A stretch of DNA of 64,000 nucleotides, taken from contig JADGDS010000006.1 of assembly GCA_016744775.1 (NCBI GenBank), positions 62,001-126,000 of the forward strand. Reading direction: 5' to 3'. The position numbers were made by a program, and so were the translations under genes. Source of the DNA: Candidatus Marithrix sp. (lineage in GTDB: Bacteria > Pseudomonadota > Gammaproteobacteria > Beggiatoales > Beggiatoaceae). Numbering within the stretch: the stretch's first letter is position 1; every line of letters starts with the position of its first letter. The notes beneath the pieces were generated by a model. The model saw only the letters and a list, made by a program, of their open reading frames with translations. It was not told the origin of the DNA and made no database searches. Positions 49,816 to 57,653 of the stretch are shown here, piece by piece.

Positions 49816-51114
49816 ATGAATGAGAATAAAATTTACCGTATTATGATTGTAGATCGTTCTGAAGTAGTGCGATCTATTGTTTCACGTCTATTACAAAACC
49901 AAATTAAAAATATTTCGCTAATTACTTGTGATAGTGTTGAAGAAGCTTTAGATTATTTATATCAAGATAAATTTGATTTAATCACTAGCTCGCTAGTATT
50001 ACCCGGTTTAGATGGATTGGATTTATGTCATGAAATTCGTAGCAATAAGAAACAATATCTTACGCCAGTCATAATGGTAACAAGTGATATAAATCCGGCT
50101 ATTTTACATCAAGGATTTACAGTTGGAATCAATTATTTCTTTAATAAAGCATTAGGTTATAAACGTTTAGTTGAATTTCTTCAAGATATTTTACAGCTGC
50201 ATTTAGGGCAAGTTGGACGAATACTATTTATTACTGATAAAATAAATAATATGCAATATTTGATAAAAAAACATGGTTTTTTTATCAAATATATTAACAA
50301 CTGTACACAAGCATTAAAAATTTTAAAAGACAATAGCATTAATAAGGACAAATTCGATATAGTTTTAATAGATTGGTCTTTACAAGGCAAAATGACTAAT
50401 GCTAATCTAATAGATAATATTCGTAATAAGTTATATTATTCCAGTCAAGAAATGCCAATATTAGTTATAATACCTGAGAATAATCATTCATCTATTGTAA
50501 ATATTTTACATACTGGAGCAAATGATTTTATTAGCAAACCAGTGGTTGAAGAAGTTCTGATTGCTCGCCTAAAATCACTAATATTAGTCAAACATCAATA
50601 TAGAGTTTTAAAACGTTGTTCACAAAAAATTTATAGCTTAAAAACAACTGATGCTTTGACTGGAGTGCATAATAAAAAATATTTGTTTGAAGAAGGAAAA
50701 GTCTTTATCACCCAACATCCTAATGTTTGTATGATGATGATTGATATTGATCATTTTGAATTATTAGATCAAAATCAGGGGCATATATTTGGAGATGAAA
50801 TATTACATTTAGTAGGTCAATTTCTGTTAAAATCTTTTCCTCAAGAAGTCATGATCTCGCGTTTTGGTGGCAAAAAATTTGCCGTTTTAATACCAGATTG
50901 CGCATTTAATTATGGCAAAAAATTGGCAACAAATTTACGTCAAGATTTAAAAAAATTTAAACCAGCAAACTTAGAAATTACAATTAGTATTGGTATAGCC
51001 TCGTGTGAGGCTATAGCTGAAACGACTTTAAATAATCTAATTACTGACGCTAATGCGGCACTTAGTGAAGCAAAAAAGCAAGGTAATAATCATATTAGTG
51101 TTATCACTACTTAA
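49816..51114 (+). CDS. Two-receiver GGDEF-domain protein with degenerate active site
   Basis: A 432-residue PleD-like protein. The first receiver (1-125) has IMIVDRSE, but the acceptor position reads TSSLVLPG, so Asp is replaced by Ser. The second (~135-255) is divergent but keeps Asp in IVLIDWSLQG and SKPV. The GGDEF domain (~270-430) has DALTGVHNKKYL and IDIDHFELLDQNQGHIFGDE, but the signature is GGKKF at residues 351-355 instead of GGEEF/GGDEF. Loss of both acidic residues should abolish cyclic-di-GMP synthesis, so this is more likely a binding or scaffold protein. It ends 2 bases before cbpA, so the two probably form an operon. Confidence 0.88.
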   Translation: MNENKIYRIMIVDRSEVVRSIVSRLLQNQIKNISLITCDSVEEALDYLYQDKFDLITSSLVLPGLDGLDLCHEIRSNKKQYLTPVIMVTSDINPAILHQGFTVGINYFFNKALGYKRLVEFLQDILQLHLGQVGRILFITDKINNMQYLIKKHGFFIKYINNCTQALKILKDNSINKDKFDIVLIDWSLQGKMTNANLIDNIRNKLYYSSQEMPILVIIPENNHSSIVNILHTGANDFISKPVVEEVLIARLKSLILVKHQYRVLKRCSQKIYSLKTTDALTGVHNKKYLFEEGKVFITQHPNVCMMMIDIDHFELLDQNQGHIFGDEILHLVGQFLLKSFPQEVMISRFGGKKFAVLIPDCAFNYGKKLATNLRQDLKKFKPANLEITISIGIASCEAIAETTLNNLITDANAALSEAKKQGNNHISVITT

Positions 51115-51116
51115 AA

Positions 51117-52034
51117 ATGGAATACAAAGACTATTATAAAATTTTAGGAGTTTCACGTGATGCAAGTCAAGATGAAATTAAACGCGCTTATCGTAAATTA
51201 GCTCGTAAATATCATCCTGATGTCAGCAAAGAAAAAAATGCTGAATTACGTTTTAAGGAATTAGGAGAAGCTAATGAAGTATTAAAAGATAAAAACAAAC
51301 GTGCTACTTATGATCAATTAGGTTCTAATTGGCAGGCTGGAGAGCAATTTAGACCACCGCCGGGTTGGAATCAAGGTTCTAGTAGTAGAAATGATAGTGG
51401 GGTCAATTTTAGTGATTTTTTTGACAACATGTTTAGCGGAAATAGGCAACAGTCTCATAATCCTTTTCGTTCTAAAGGTGAGGATCAACATACTAAAATT
51501 AGTATAAGTTTGGAAGATGCTTATCATGGTTCTACACGTAGCTTAAAATTAGAGTCACCAGAAGTTCATAGAACTGGGCATCGAATTACTAAGACACGTA
51601 CATTAAATGTAAAGATTCCAAAGGGTGTTACTGAAGGCAAAAAGATTCGTTTAAGTGGTCAAGGTGCAGGAAGCATGAATGGTGGACCACGTGGAGATTT
51701 ATATTTAGAAATTGCAATTAAAGATCATAATTTATATCGCTTAGAGGGAAAAGACATTTCTTTTAATTTACCAATAACTCCGTGGGAAGCAGCTTTAGGT
51801 GGTAATATAAAAGTACCTACATTAGCGGGATCGGTGGATTTAAAATTACCTGCTGATTCACAATCAGGAAAAAAATTACGTTTAAAAGGGCGAGGTTTAC
51901 CGGGTAATCCAGCCGGAGATTATTATGTCATATTACAAATAATGACACCAAAGGCAGATACGAATAAGGAAAAAGAAATCTATCGTAAAATGGCAGAGGA
52001 ATTTTCTTTTAATCCACGGGCTAATTTGGTATAG
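51117..52034 (+). CDS. cbpA: DnaJ-class co-chaperone CbpA
   Basis: A 305-residue type-II J-domain protein. The J domain (1-70: YKDYYKILGVSRDAS, with the essential HPD in KYHPDVS) stimulates DnaK ATPase. A Gly/Phe/Ser/Asn-rich linker (~75-125) follows, then two C-terminal substrate-binding domains with KIPKGVTEGKKIRLSGQGAG and KLPADSQSGKKLRLKGRGLPG. It lacks the zinc-finger cysteines of DnaJ. Length equals E. coli CbpA. It is probably translated with the preceding gene. It is followed by a long repeat field. Confidence 0.94.
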   Translation: MEYKDYYKILGVSRDASQDEIKRAYRKLARKYHPDVSKEKNAELRFKELGEANEVLKDKNKRATYDQLGSNWQAGEQFRPPPGWNQGSSSRNDSGVNFSDFFDNMFSGNRQQSHNPFRSKGEDQHTKISISLEDAYHGSTRSLKLESPEVHRTGHRITKTRTLNVKIPKGVTEGKKIRLSGQGAGSMNGGPRGDLYLEIAIKDHNLYRLEGKDISFNLPITPWEAALGGNIKVPTLAGSVDLKLPADSQSGKKLRLKGRGLPGNPAGDYYVILQIMTPKADTNKEKEIYRKMAEEFSFNPRANLV

Positions 52035-52057
52035 CTTTTTAGGGTTGACAATTCTAT

Positions 52058-52133
52058 AAGCCCCCCAACCCCCTGAAGGGGGAGATTTACTACTGAAGCG
52101 TTCCCCCCTTTAATAAAGGGGGGTTAGGGGGGA
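52058..52133. repeat. AGCCCCCC palindromic element after cbpA
   Basis: ATAAGCCCCCCAACCCCC and GAAGGGGGAG pair imperfectly with CCCCCCTTTAATAAAGGGG and GGTTAGGGGGG. A half-unit of the CTCGTTCC...GTGGGAACGA repeat follows at 52139-52168. These begin a ~770-bp gene-free field that runs to 52808. Confidence 0.8.
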
Positions 52134-52239
52134 TTAACCCTCGTTCCAACGTTGGAGCGTGGGAACGATAAAAACAAAGGCTTGTAGGGTCGGTGATAAC
52201 CGACACATCTTAAAGCAGATGTAGTTAGTATTATTATTA

Positions 52240-52547
52240 AGTACAACGAATTTACGGAATAAGCTAATTTTTTGTTAGTTATTTAACTGATGTTACGCAT
52301 TGAACTTCCTCCCCTGAAAGGGGATAACATACCAGCCTAGGGCAACGCCCTAGTAATGAATGAGGTGTGATGTTAAGCCCTGAAAGGGCGATACATTATG
52401 TCACGCCCATTCAGGGCTTAACATCACATAATCCCAGGGCGTTGCCCTGGGCTGGTATGTTACCCCCTTTCAGGGGAGCGGGAAGTTGAGTGCGTAACAT
52501 CAATTATTTAAGCTCAAATTCGTTTATTCCGTAAATTCGTTGTACTT
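52240..52547. repeat. Four-layer nested inverted repeat
   Basis: There are four shells. The outer is AGTACAACGAATTTACGGAA (52240) with its complement ending 52547. Second is TGATGTTACGCA (52288) with TGCGTAACATCA (ending 52502). Third is ATACCAGCCTAGGGCAACGC with GTTGCCCTGGGCTGGTAT. Innermost is GTGATGTTAAGCCCTGAAAG (52366) with CAGGGCTTAACATCAC (52427). Each shell also occurs alone or in other combinations elsewhere in the window. It contains no ORF. Confidence 0.88.
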
Positions 52548-52552
52548 ATTAT

Positions 52553-52664
52553 CTGATGTTACGCAGACAAGCCCCCCAGCCCCCTAAAGGGGGTGTTTAT
52601 TGCACAGTGTGGCTCCCCCTTTAGGGAGTTTGGGGGGGCTTTTGTGCTTTATGCGTAACATTAG
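52553..52664. repeat. TGATGTTACGCA/AGCCCCCC element, second complete copy
   Basis: It has the same outer ends and inner arms as 36031-36142: CTGATGTTACGCAGACAAGC, AGCCCCCTAAAGGGGG, and the complement ending GCGTAACATTAG. Size is conserved (112 bp). The centre sequences differ. Confidence 0.85.
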
Positions 52665-52709
52665 TTATTATTTTGTGGTATTTTTATCAGTATATTTTTA
52701 ATCTGTTTA

Positions 52710-52772
52710 GTACAGCGAATAGTAATAACAACGAATAATAAACTATTAGTTGTTATTAAATATTCGTTGTAC
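52710..52772. repeat. Imperfect inverted repeat upstream of the WD40 gene
   Basis: GTACAGCGAATAGTAATAAC (52710) pairs with GTTATTAAATATTCGTTGTAC (52752-52772) with a few mismatches. The GTACAACGAAT end matches the outer shell of the nested repeat just upstream. It may overlap the promoter of the gene starting at 52809. Confidence 0.65.
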
Positions 52773-52808
52773 TACAATGACAAGCTCATACAAGATAAGG
52801 AGCAAACA

Positions 52809-53888
52809 ATGAACCTAAAACCCTTAACTCAAACCCGAATTAGACCTGACAGGTTTCAAAAACCTGTCAGGTCTGTTCTAACAACAAGCTTAATTATATT
52901 AAGCCTAACAGCCTGCAATGGAACAATAAAAGACCCACCAAAACAAGTTCTTCAAGAAGCTAGAGCAACATCCACCGCCCCTCCGATCCTACAAATAGAT
53001 CCCGGCGGGCATAAGTCTCTGATTAAAGATGTAACATTCACAAAGGATGGTCGTTATTTAGTCTCAGCGGGAAATGACAAAATAGTGCGAGTTTGGGATT
53101 TAAAAACTGGAAAGACAGTGCGAACGCTGCGAGGACAAATCGGTGCTGGGCATGAAGGCAAGATTTATGCTATGGCACTGTCGCCGGATGAACGGTGGTT
53201 GGCGGTGGGGGGATGGATTAAAAATAATGAAATTCGCCTCTACAACTTCCCCACCGGCAAGTTAGTGACGCTGCTTAAAGGGCATACTAATGTAGTTAAT
53301 GGATTAGCATTTTCCCCCAATAGCCGCTATCTTGTGTCTGGTCAAGGTGGTAGTTCTAATCAAGTTGCCATTATTTGGGACATCAATAAACAGAAACAGC
53401 TACACATTCTAAAAGGACATACTGATCGCATCTACGCCTCCGCCTTTACTCCCGATTCTAAGCGTGTTGTCACTGGTAGTTTTGATCATAGTTTGCGTCT
53501 GTGGCGAGTAATAAATGGTGAGATGATAGCGAAATTGCAAGGACATACTGATAAAGTACGATCATTAGCAATCTCTCCTCAAGATGGCACTATAGCTTCT
53601 GGAAGTTGGGATCACACTATTCGCCTCTGGGATGGAAAAACTGGGCGGTATATTAAAACCTTGGCTAATCAGGGAACACAAGTTGGTAGTTTGTCCTTTA
53701 GTCCTGATGGGGGTTATTTGGTGTCTAGTTGTGGTGGTAATTGTGGTGGTAAGTTTGGTGGAGATGTATGGTCTTATCCCAGCGGCAAGGAAATAGTCAC
53801 CTATAAACAACATGACAATATCGTATTAGCCACAGCCATAAGTCCCGATGGACGCTGGGTGGCTACGGGTGGTGGTAATGATCAATAA
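52809..53888 (+). CDS. N-terminal piece: WD40 lipoprotein
   Basis: The start is ATG 52809-52811, with AAGGAG 7 bases upstream; an earlier in-frame ATG at 52767 lacks this. The signal sequence ends in the lipobox SLTAC, but a palindrome adds RPDRFQKPVRS to its charged n-region. WD40 blades follow with the usual GH...V..LAFSPN....SG..D..IRLWD pattern (for example KVRSLAISPQDGTIASGSWD). As it stands it would give a 359-residue lipidated half-propeller. Confidence 0.8.
   Translation: MNLKPLTQTRIRPDRFQKPVRSVLTTSLIILSLTACNGTIKDPPKQVLQEARATSTAPPILQIDPGGHKSLIKDVTFTKDGRYLVSAGNDKIVRVWDLKTGKTVRTLRGQIGAGHEGKIYAMALSPDERWLAVGGWIKNNEIRLYNFPTGKLVTLLKGHTNVVNGLAFSPNSRYLVSGQGGSSNQVAIIWDINKQKQLHILKGHTDRIYASAFTPDSKRVVTGSFDHSLRLWRVINGEMIAKLQGHTDKVRSLAISPQDGTIASGSWDHTIRLWDGKTGRYIKTLANQGTQVGSLSFSPDGGYLVSSCGGNCGGKFGGDVWSYPSGKEIVTYKQHDNIVLATAISPDGRWVATGGGNDQ
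52842..52874. repeat. AGACCTGACAGG palindrome in frame within a signal peptide
   Basis: AGACCTGACAGGTTTC and AAACCTGTCAGGTCT form a 33-bp palindrome that is translated in the n-region of the WD40 lipoprotein. The identical family occurs free of genes at 63105-63136. Its length is a multiple of three. Confidence 0.85.
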
Positions 53889-54722
53889 ATTCACATCTGG
53901 AATCGGCGCGATGGCACACTCAAACAGCGGCTGCGGGGTGTTGGTGCTAGTATTTGGACTGTGGGTTTTTCTAGGGATGGGAAAGATATGGCTTGGGGTA
54001 AAACTTGGAATGAACCATTAGAATACCACCTAAGACTCCCCAGTTCAGATAATCAACTAGGAACACCCAAACAAATTCCCCCCCTTTCGCAAAGGGGGGA
54101 TAGGGGGGATTTTAACTACCTTCGCGCTAAAGATAAATGGCAAAATTGGTCTTTGCATTCACGTTCAGGAAAATGGGGTAAGAATGCCATCCTTGACATT
54201 AAAAACCAAAACCGCACCGTTGCCAGCATTGAACGCGGTAGTACTGATGGTTATCGTCATAAATCTTACACCTTCACACCCAACGGAGAAACCATCATCA
54301 GCGGCGGAAGTAACGGAAAGATCACAGCCTACCAACGCAATGGTTCTAAAATCGGCGATTATGTTGGGCATACTGGCGATGTTTGGGCAGTGGCAGTTTC
54401 GGCAGATGGACGTTTTTTGCTTTCTGGTAGTGTTGATCAAACAGTGCGGCTTTGGAATGTAACAACGCGGGAAAATTTATTAACCCTATTTCATGGAAGT
54501 AATGGAGAATGGGTAGCTTGGACTAATAGTGGGCATTATGCTTCTTCGCCTAATGGGGATAAAATGATTGGTTGGCAGATAAATAAAGGAATTGATAAAG
54601 CCGCTGATTATATTAATGCTACTCAATTAGCTCAACATTTTTACCGTCCAGATATAATTAATGCATGCCGCTATAAAATTAGGCAGTGCCAAACAAGCCG
54701 TGGCTCAAGCACAAGATACTGA
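53889..54722 (+). CDS. Middle piece: remaining WD40 blades
   Basis: The frame directly continues the preceding piece after its stop (IHIWNRRDGTLKQRLRGVG...). The first internal ATG is at 53961. Blades include GHTGDVWAVAVSADGRFLLS and VDQTVRLWN. A CCCCCCCTTTCGC...GGGGGG repeat is translated as QIPPLSQRGDRGDF. It runs out of frame at CRYKIRQCQTSRGSS. Independent expression is unlikely. Confidence 0.6.
   Translation: MHIWNRRDGTLKQRLRGVGASIWTVGFSRDGKDMAWGKTWNEPLEYHLRLPSSDNQLGTPKQIPPLSQRGDRGDFNYLRAKDKWQNWSLHSRSGKWGKNAILDIKNQNRTVASIERGSTDGYRHKSYTFTPNGETIISGGSNGKITAYQRNGSKIGDYVGHTGDVWAVAVSADGRFLLSGSVDQTVRLWNVTTRENLLTLFHGSNGEWVAWTNSGHYASSPNGDKMIGWQINKGIDKAADYINATQLAQHFYRPDIINACRYKIRQCQTSRGSSTRY
54075..54113. 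repeat. CCCCCCC/GGGGGG repeat in frame within WD40 coding region
   Basis: ATTCCCCCCCTTTCGCAAAG and GGGGGGATAGGGGGGATTTT form a short hairpin-type repeat inside the coding frame, between two WD40 blades. Related sequence is seen near 61286 (AATCCCCCCTAACCCC) and 52100-52133. Confidence 0.75.
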
Positions 54723-55791
54723 CTTCAATCTAAACATGCTAACACGCAAATTACCGCCTAAATTTCAAATAATTTCACCTCATAGCGGTACTCGTGTCAC
54801 AACAGGAATTGTGCCAATTAAACTAAAAATAGCCGCAAATACAGTAGCAATTGAAAAATTTATGGTTAATGTAAATGGACGTGAAGTCACACCACATAGA
54901 ATCCGTAAAATGCACCCAAAGATGCAACAACACACAAAAACTATAGAAATTCCCCTAGAAACCGGCAACAATAGAATCACCATCAGAGCCAAAAATAGCA
55001 TTGGTACCACCAGTGCCGAACTAAAATTGCAATATGCAGGAGCCAGTCAAATAAGACAAGGCAACTTACACCTAGTAAGCATAGGTATAAGCAAATATTC
55101 CAACTTAAACAAGGATAAACAGTTAAAATTTGCAGCCAAAGACGCTGAAGCAATACATAACTTACTACAAACAAAAGGCAAAAAACTCTATAGTGGCATA
55201 AAAGCCAAACTACTATCAGACAATAGCAACACTCAACCAACAAGGAGAAATATCGAACAAGCACTAAAACAACTAAGCAAAGCTCAAAAAAATGATACTA
55301 GTATAATATTTCTATCAGAACATGGCATGAACATAGGCAAAGACTACTACCTAATACCAAGAGATGCAAAACGTCGTGGCTCCGAAATGGACAAAAAAAC
55401 CCTAGTATCATGGCAAAAAATACAAAACGCACTAGTCAACGGCTTAGGGCGAAAAATCTTACTAATAGACACATGTCATGCCGGCAACGCCTTCAACCCA
55501 CGACTATTGAAAGATTCTGCTGATCAAAATATAATAGTACTAAGCGCGACAGATGCAGATAATGTATCCTTAGAAATAGAACGCTTACAGCATGGAGTAT
55601 TTACCTATAGCCTACTAAAAGGCTTAAAAGGCAAAGCTGACATCTTCGACGAAGATCATGGAAAAATCATGTTCAAAGAACTAGATGCCTACGTCTCAAA
55701 CTACGTAGCCCAACTAACTGGCAACAGACAAAAAACCATCTCACAAGCCGGCAGCGGCGGATTTAAAGACTTTACATTTATGCAACTATAA
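54661..55791 (+). CDS. C-terminal piece: caspase-like (peptidase C14) domain
   Basis: 376 codons. An Ig-like linker (PPKFQIISPHSGTRVTTG...) comes first, then the caspase fold. Catalytic His is in FLSEHGMN (55321-55323; usually SGHG, here SEHG) and catalytic Cys in LLIDTCHAGNA (55474-55476; usually DACHSG). The dyad is intact, and the end QAGSGGFKDFTFMQL is complete. Codons favour ATA, CTA and AGA. The ATG at 54661 has no Shine-Dalgarno and arises in the frame-shifted overlap, so this is probably a fragment. Confidence 0.75.
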   Translation: MHAAIKLGSAKQAVAQAQDTDFNLNMLTRKLPPKFQIISPHSGTRVTTGIVPIKLKIAANTVAIEKFMVNVNGREVTPHRIRKMHPKMQQHTKTIEIPLETGNNRITIRAKNSIGTTSAELKLQYAGASQIRQGNLHLVSIGISKYSNLNKDKQLKFAAKDAEAIHNLLQTKGKKLYSGIKAKLLSDNSNTQPTRRNIEQALKQLSKAQKNDTSIIFLSEHGMNIGKDYYLIPRDAKRRGSEMDKKTLVSWQKIQNALVNGLGRKILLIDTCHAGNAFNPRLLKDSADQNIIVLSATDADNVSLEIERLQHGVFTYSLLKGLKGKADIFDEDHGKIMFKELDAYVSNYVAQLTGNRQKTISQAGSGGFKDFTFMQL

Positions 55792-55812
55792 AATATAAAT
55801 CCCCCCCTAATC

Positions 55813-55934
55813 CTCGTTCCCACGCTCCAGCGTGGTAACGCATGTGTCGGCGCTCCAGCGCCGAGTACAAAGAAAACAACACTTGACGCTGGAGCGTCTG
55901 TACATGCGTTCCCACGCTGGAGCGTGGGAACGAG
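55813..55934. repeat. CTCGTTCCCACGCTCCAGCG palindrome between the caspase genes
   Basis: A full copy of the dispersed palindrome, starting CTCGTTCCCACGCTCCAGCG and ending CGCTGGAGCGTGGGAACGAG, with inner GGCGCTCCAGCGCC. It fills the 164-bp gap between the broken and intact caspase genes. Confidence 0.88.
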
Positions 55935-55955
55935 AAAAATATCAGGCAAATTACA

Positions 55956-57509
55956 ATGAAATTTAAATTACTACTATTATTATTATTAATATTATTTATT
56001 AATACAGCTCATAGCACCCCAAAAAGTGGCGAGCTAATATATATAGGCAACAACAAGCCATTAGCCCTAATTATTGGCAATCGTTCCTACCAATATAAAC
56101 CCCTAAGAAACACAATCAATGATGCCAGAGATATAAAAAAAGTTTTGGAAAAGATTGGTTTTGAGGTAATATTAAAAACCAACTTAAATCAAAGCCAAAT
56201 GGATGACGCGATTGATAATTTTGCTAATCGTCTATTGCAATCTCAAAGAACTGGCTTATTTTATTTTTCTGGGCATGGAGCCAATGTAGCAGGAACTAAT
56301 TATTTATTACCTATTGATAACAAAAGAATTAGACGAGCAAGACATTTGCGATACTATGCAATTAATACTCATAAAATCTTAAAAACAATGGAAAAAGGCA
56401 GAACTAATAGCATCAATATAATGATATTAGATGCCTGTCGAGATGATCCATTTCCTAATAGAAATAAAAGTTTCAATCGAGGTTTAGGTAGAATAAATAC
56501 AAGAGGATCAATAATAGCCTTTGCAACCGCCATTGGTGATACCACTCCAGACAATAGCCCTAATGGTAGAAATGGATTATTTACTTATCACCTACTTTCA
56601 GGCTTAAACAAAGCCTACAAAACCAATCAACGCATAGTTGACATGTTTATAGACATAATGAATGGAGTAAAAAAAGACACAAACGGGCAACAAAAACCTT
56701 GGTATAACTCATCCTTACAAGGAAAATACTGTATTGGAGGATGCAAAACAAACCATAATACAATTATACCTCAGCCAATAATAAAACCTAAAAATTACTT
56801 TCAAGACCCTTTAAAAAATGGAAATTTAGGACCAAAAATGACATGGATACCAGCCGGTTCAGTAATTATGGGCAATAAAACAATAGGAATTGGACGTTTT
56901 GCCATGGGAATTTACGAAATAACAGTAGCAGAATACCTAAACTTTGTAGAATCAACCAAATCTAACCAGCCAGAATGGCAAAAATACGCCAATATTAGTA
57001 GAATAAAACGCTATTACTCAAAACTAGGAACAGCATTAAAAGGCGACAACTACCCAATAGTAGGAATATCTTGGCATAACGCGAAGGCATATACAAAATG
57101 GCTAAGCCAACAAACCGGCAAGACTTACACTTTACCAACAGAAGCCCAATGGCAATATGCAGCTCATGCCGGCAACCAAACCATTAGACTAAACAAAGCC
57201 AACTGCCTAAACTGCGGAGACCGATATAAATATACAGCTCCAGTAGGCACATTCTCAGAAAATCCCTTTGGATTACATGACATGCTAGGTAATGTACAAG
57301 AATGGACATGCTCAGAATACCAATACAAATATAGAGGCAAAGAACAAACATGTGTAAAGAAAAATCGCGTGAATAGAAGCCGCTTAGTATTACGTGGAGG
57401 ATCATGGGATAGCAGAACAACAAAAATAACCAACTCAAACCGTGCCAAATGGTCAGCAACCACTCGATATGCAACGATTGGATTTCGAGTGGTTCGGTTG
57501 ATGAACTAA
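55956..57509 (+). CDS. Secreted caspase-like protease fused to a formylglycine-enzyme (FGE/SUMF1) domain
   Basis: A 517-residue protein with a clear signal peptide (MKFKLLLLLLLILFINTAHS). Residues ~30-265 are a peptidase C14 domain: ALIIGNRSYQ, catalytic His107 in YFSGHGAN and Cys161 in ILDACRDDP, and RNGLFTYHLLSGL. Residues ~285-517 are an FGE-sulfatase (C-lectin-like) fold: MTWIPAGSVIMG, YEITVAEYLNFVES, YPIVGISWHNAKAY, LPTEAQWQYAA, FGLHDMLGNVQEWT, RLVLRGGSWDSR and the end IGFRVVRLMN. Such FGE folds usually bind ligands rather than modify sulfatases, and they are frequent targets of diversity-generating retroelements. It was probably exported to the periplasm or surface. It is a neighbour of the broken WD40-caspase gene, but its caspase part is more canonical. 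Confidence 0.92.
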   Translation: MKFKLLLLLLLILFINTAHSTPKSGELIYIGNNKPLALIIGNRSYQYKPLRNTINDARDIKKVLEKIGFEVILKTNLNQSQMDDAIDNFANRLLQSQRTGLFYFSGHGANVAGTNYLLPIDNKRIRRARHLRYYAINTHKILKTMEKGRTNSINIMILDACRDDPFPNRNKSFNRGLGRINTRGSIIAFATAIGDTTPDNSPNGRNGLFTYHLLSGLNKAYKTNQRIVDMFIDIMNGVKKDTNGQQKPWYNSSLQGKYCIGGCKTNHNTIIPQPIIKPKNYFQDPLKNGNLGPKMTWIPAGSVIMGNKTIGIGRFAMGIYEITVAEYLNFVESTKSNQPEWQKYANISRIKRYYSKLGTALKGDNYPIVGISWHNAKAYTKWLSQQTGKTYTLPTEAQWQYAAHAGNQTIRLNKANCLNCGDRYKYTAPVGTFSENPFGLHDMLGNVQEWTCSEYQYKYRGKEQTCVKKNRVNRSRLVLRGGSWDSRTTKITNSNRAKWSATTRYATIGFRVVRLMN

Positions 57510-57520
57510 CTTAATTGTTT

Positions 57521-57620
57521 GAATCAGGATTTACAGAATTAAAGAATTTACAGAATGTATCAATTCTATTAAATTAGACTTAATCCTGAAAATTCTAAAA
57601 TCCTGTAAATTCTGATTCAG
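57521..57620. repeat. GAATCAGGATTTACAGAATT inverted repeat
   Basis: GAATCAGGATTTACAGAATT (57521) and AATCCTGTAAATTCTGATTC (ending ~57618) are complementary with two mismatches. Extra AATTTACAGAAT copies lie between. It fills the gap between the caspase-FGE gene and the lipoprotein gene and may act as a terminator. Confidence 0.75.
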
Positions 57621-57653
57621 ACAATATTCTATGAATTAAATAAGGAACAAACA

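Larger units (their letters stand above)
52809..55791 (+). pseudogene. WD40-repeat / caspase-like lipoprotein gene broken by a stop and a frameshift
   Basis: Read together, the three pieces make one ~990-residue protein: lipoprotein signal, about ten WD40 repeats, and a C-terminal peptidase C14 (orthocaspase) domain. Two lesions break it. TAA at 53886-53888 interrupts a WD40 blade (GGGNDQ-stop-IHIWNRRDGTL, same frame on both sides), and a one-base frameshift lies at ~54663-54672, between RPDIIN and AIKLGSAKQAV. Two palindromic repeats also sit in frame (52842-52874 and 54075-54113). The stop could come from a single G-to-T change (GAA to TAA). Sequencing error is possible, but two lesions in one gene favour decay. 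Confidence 0.8.
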
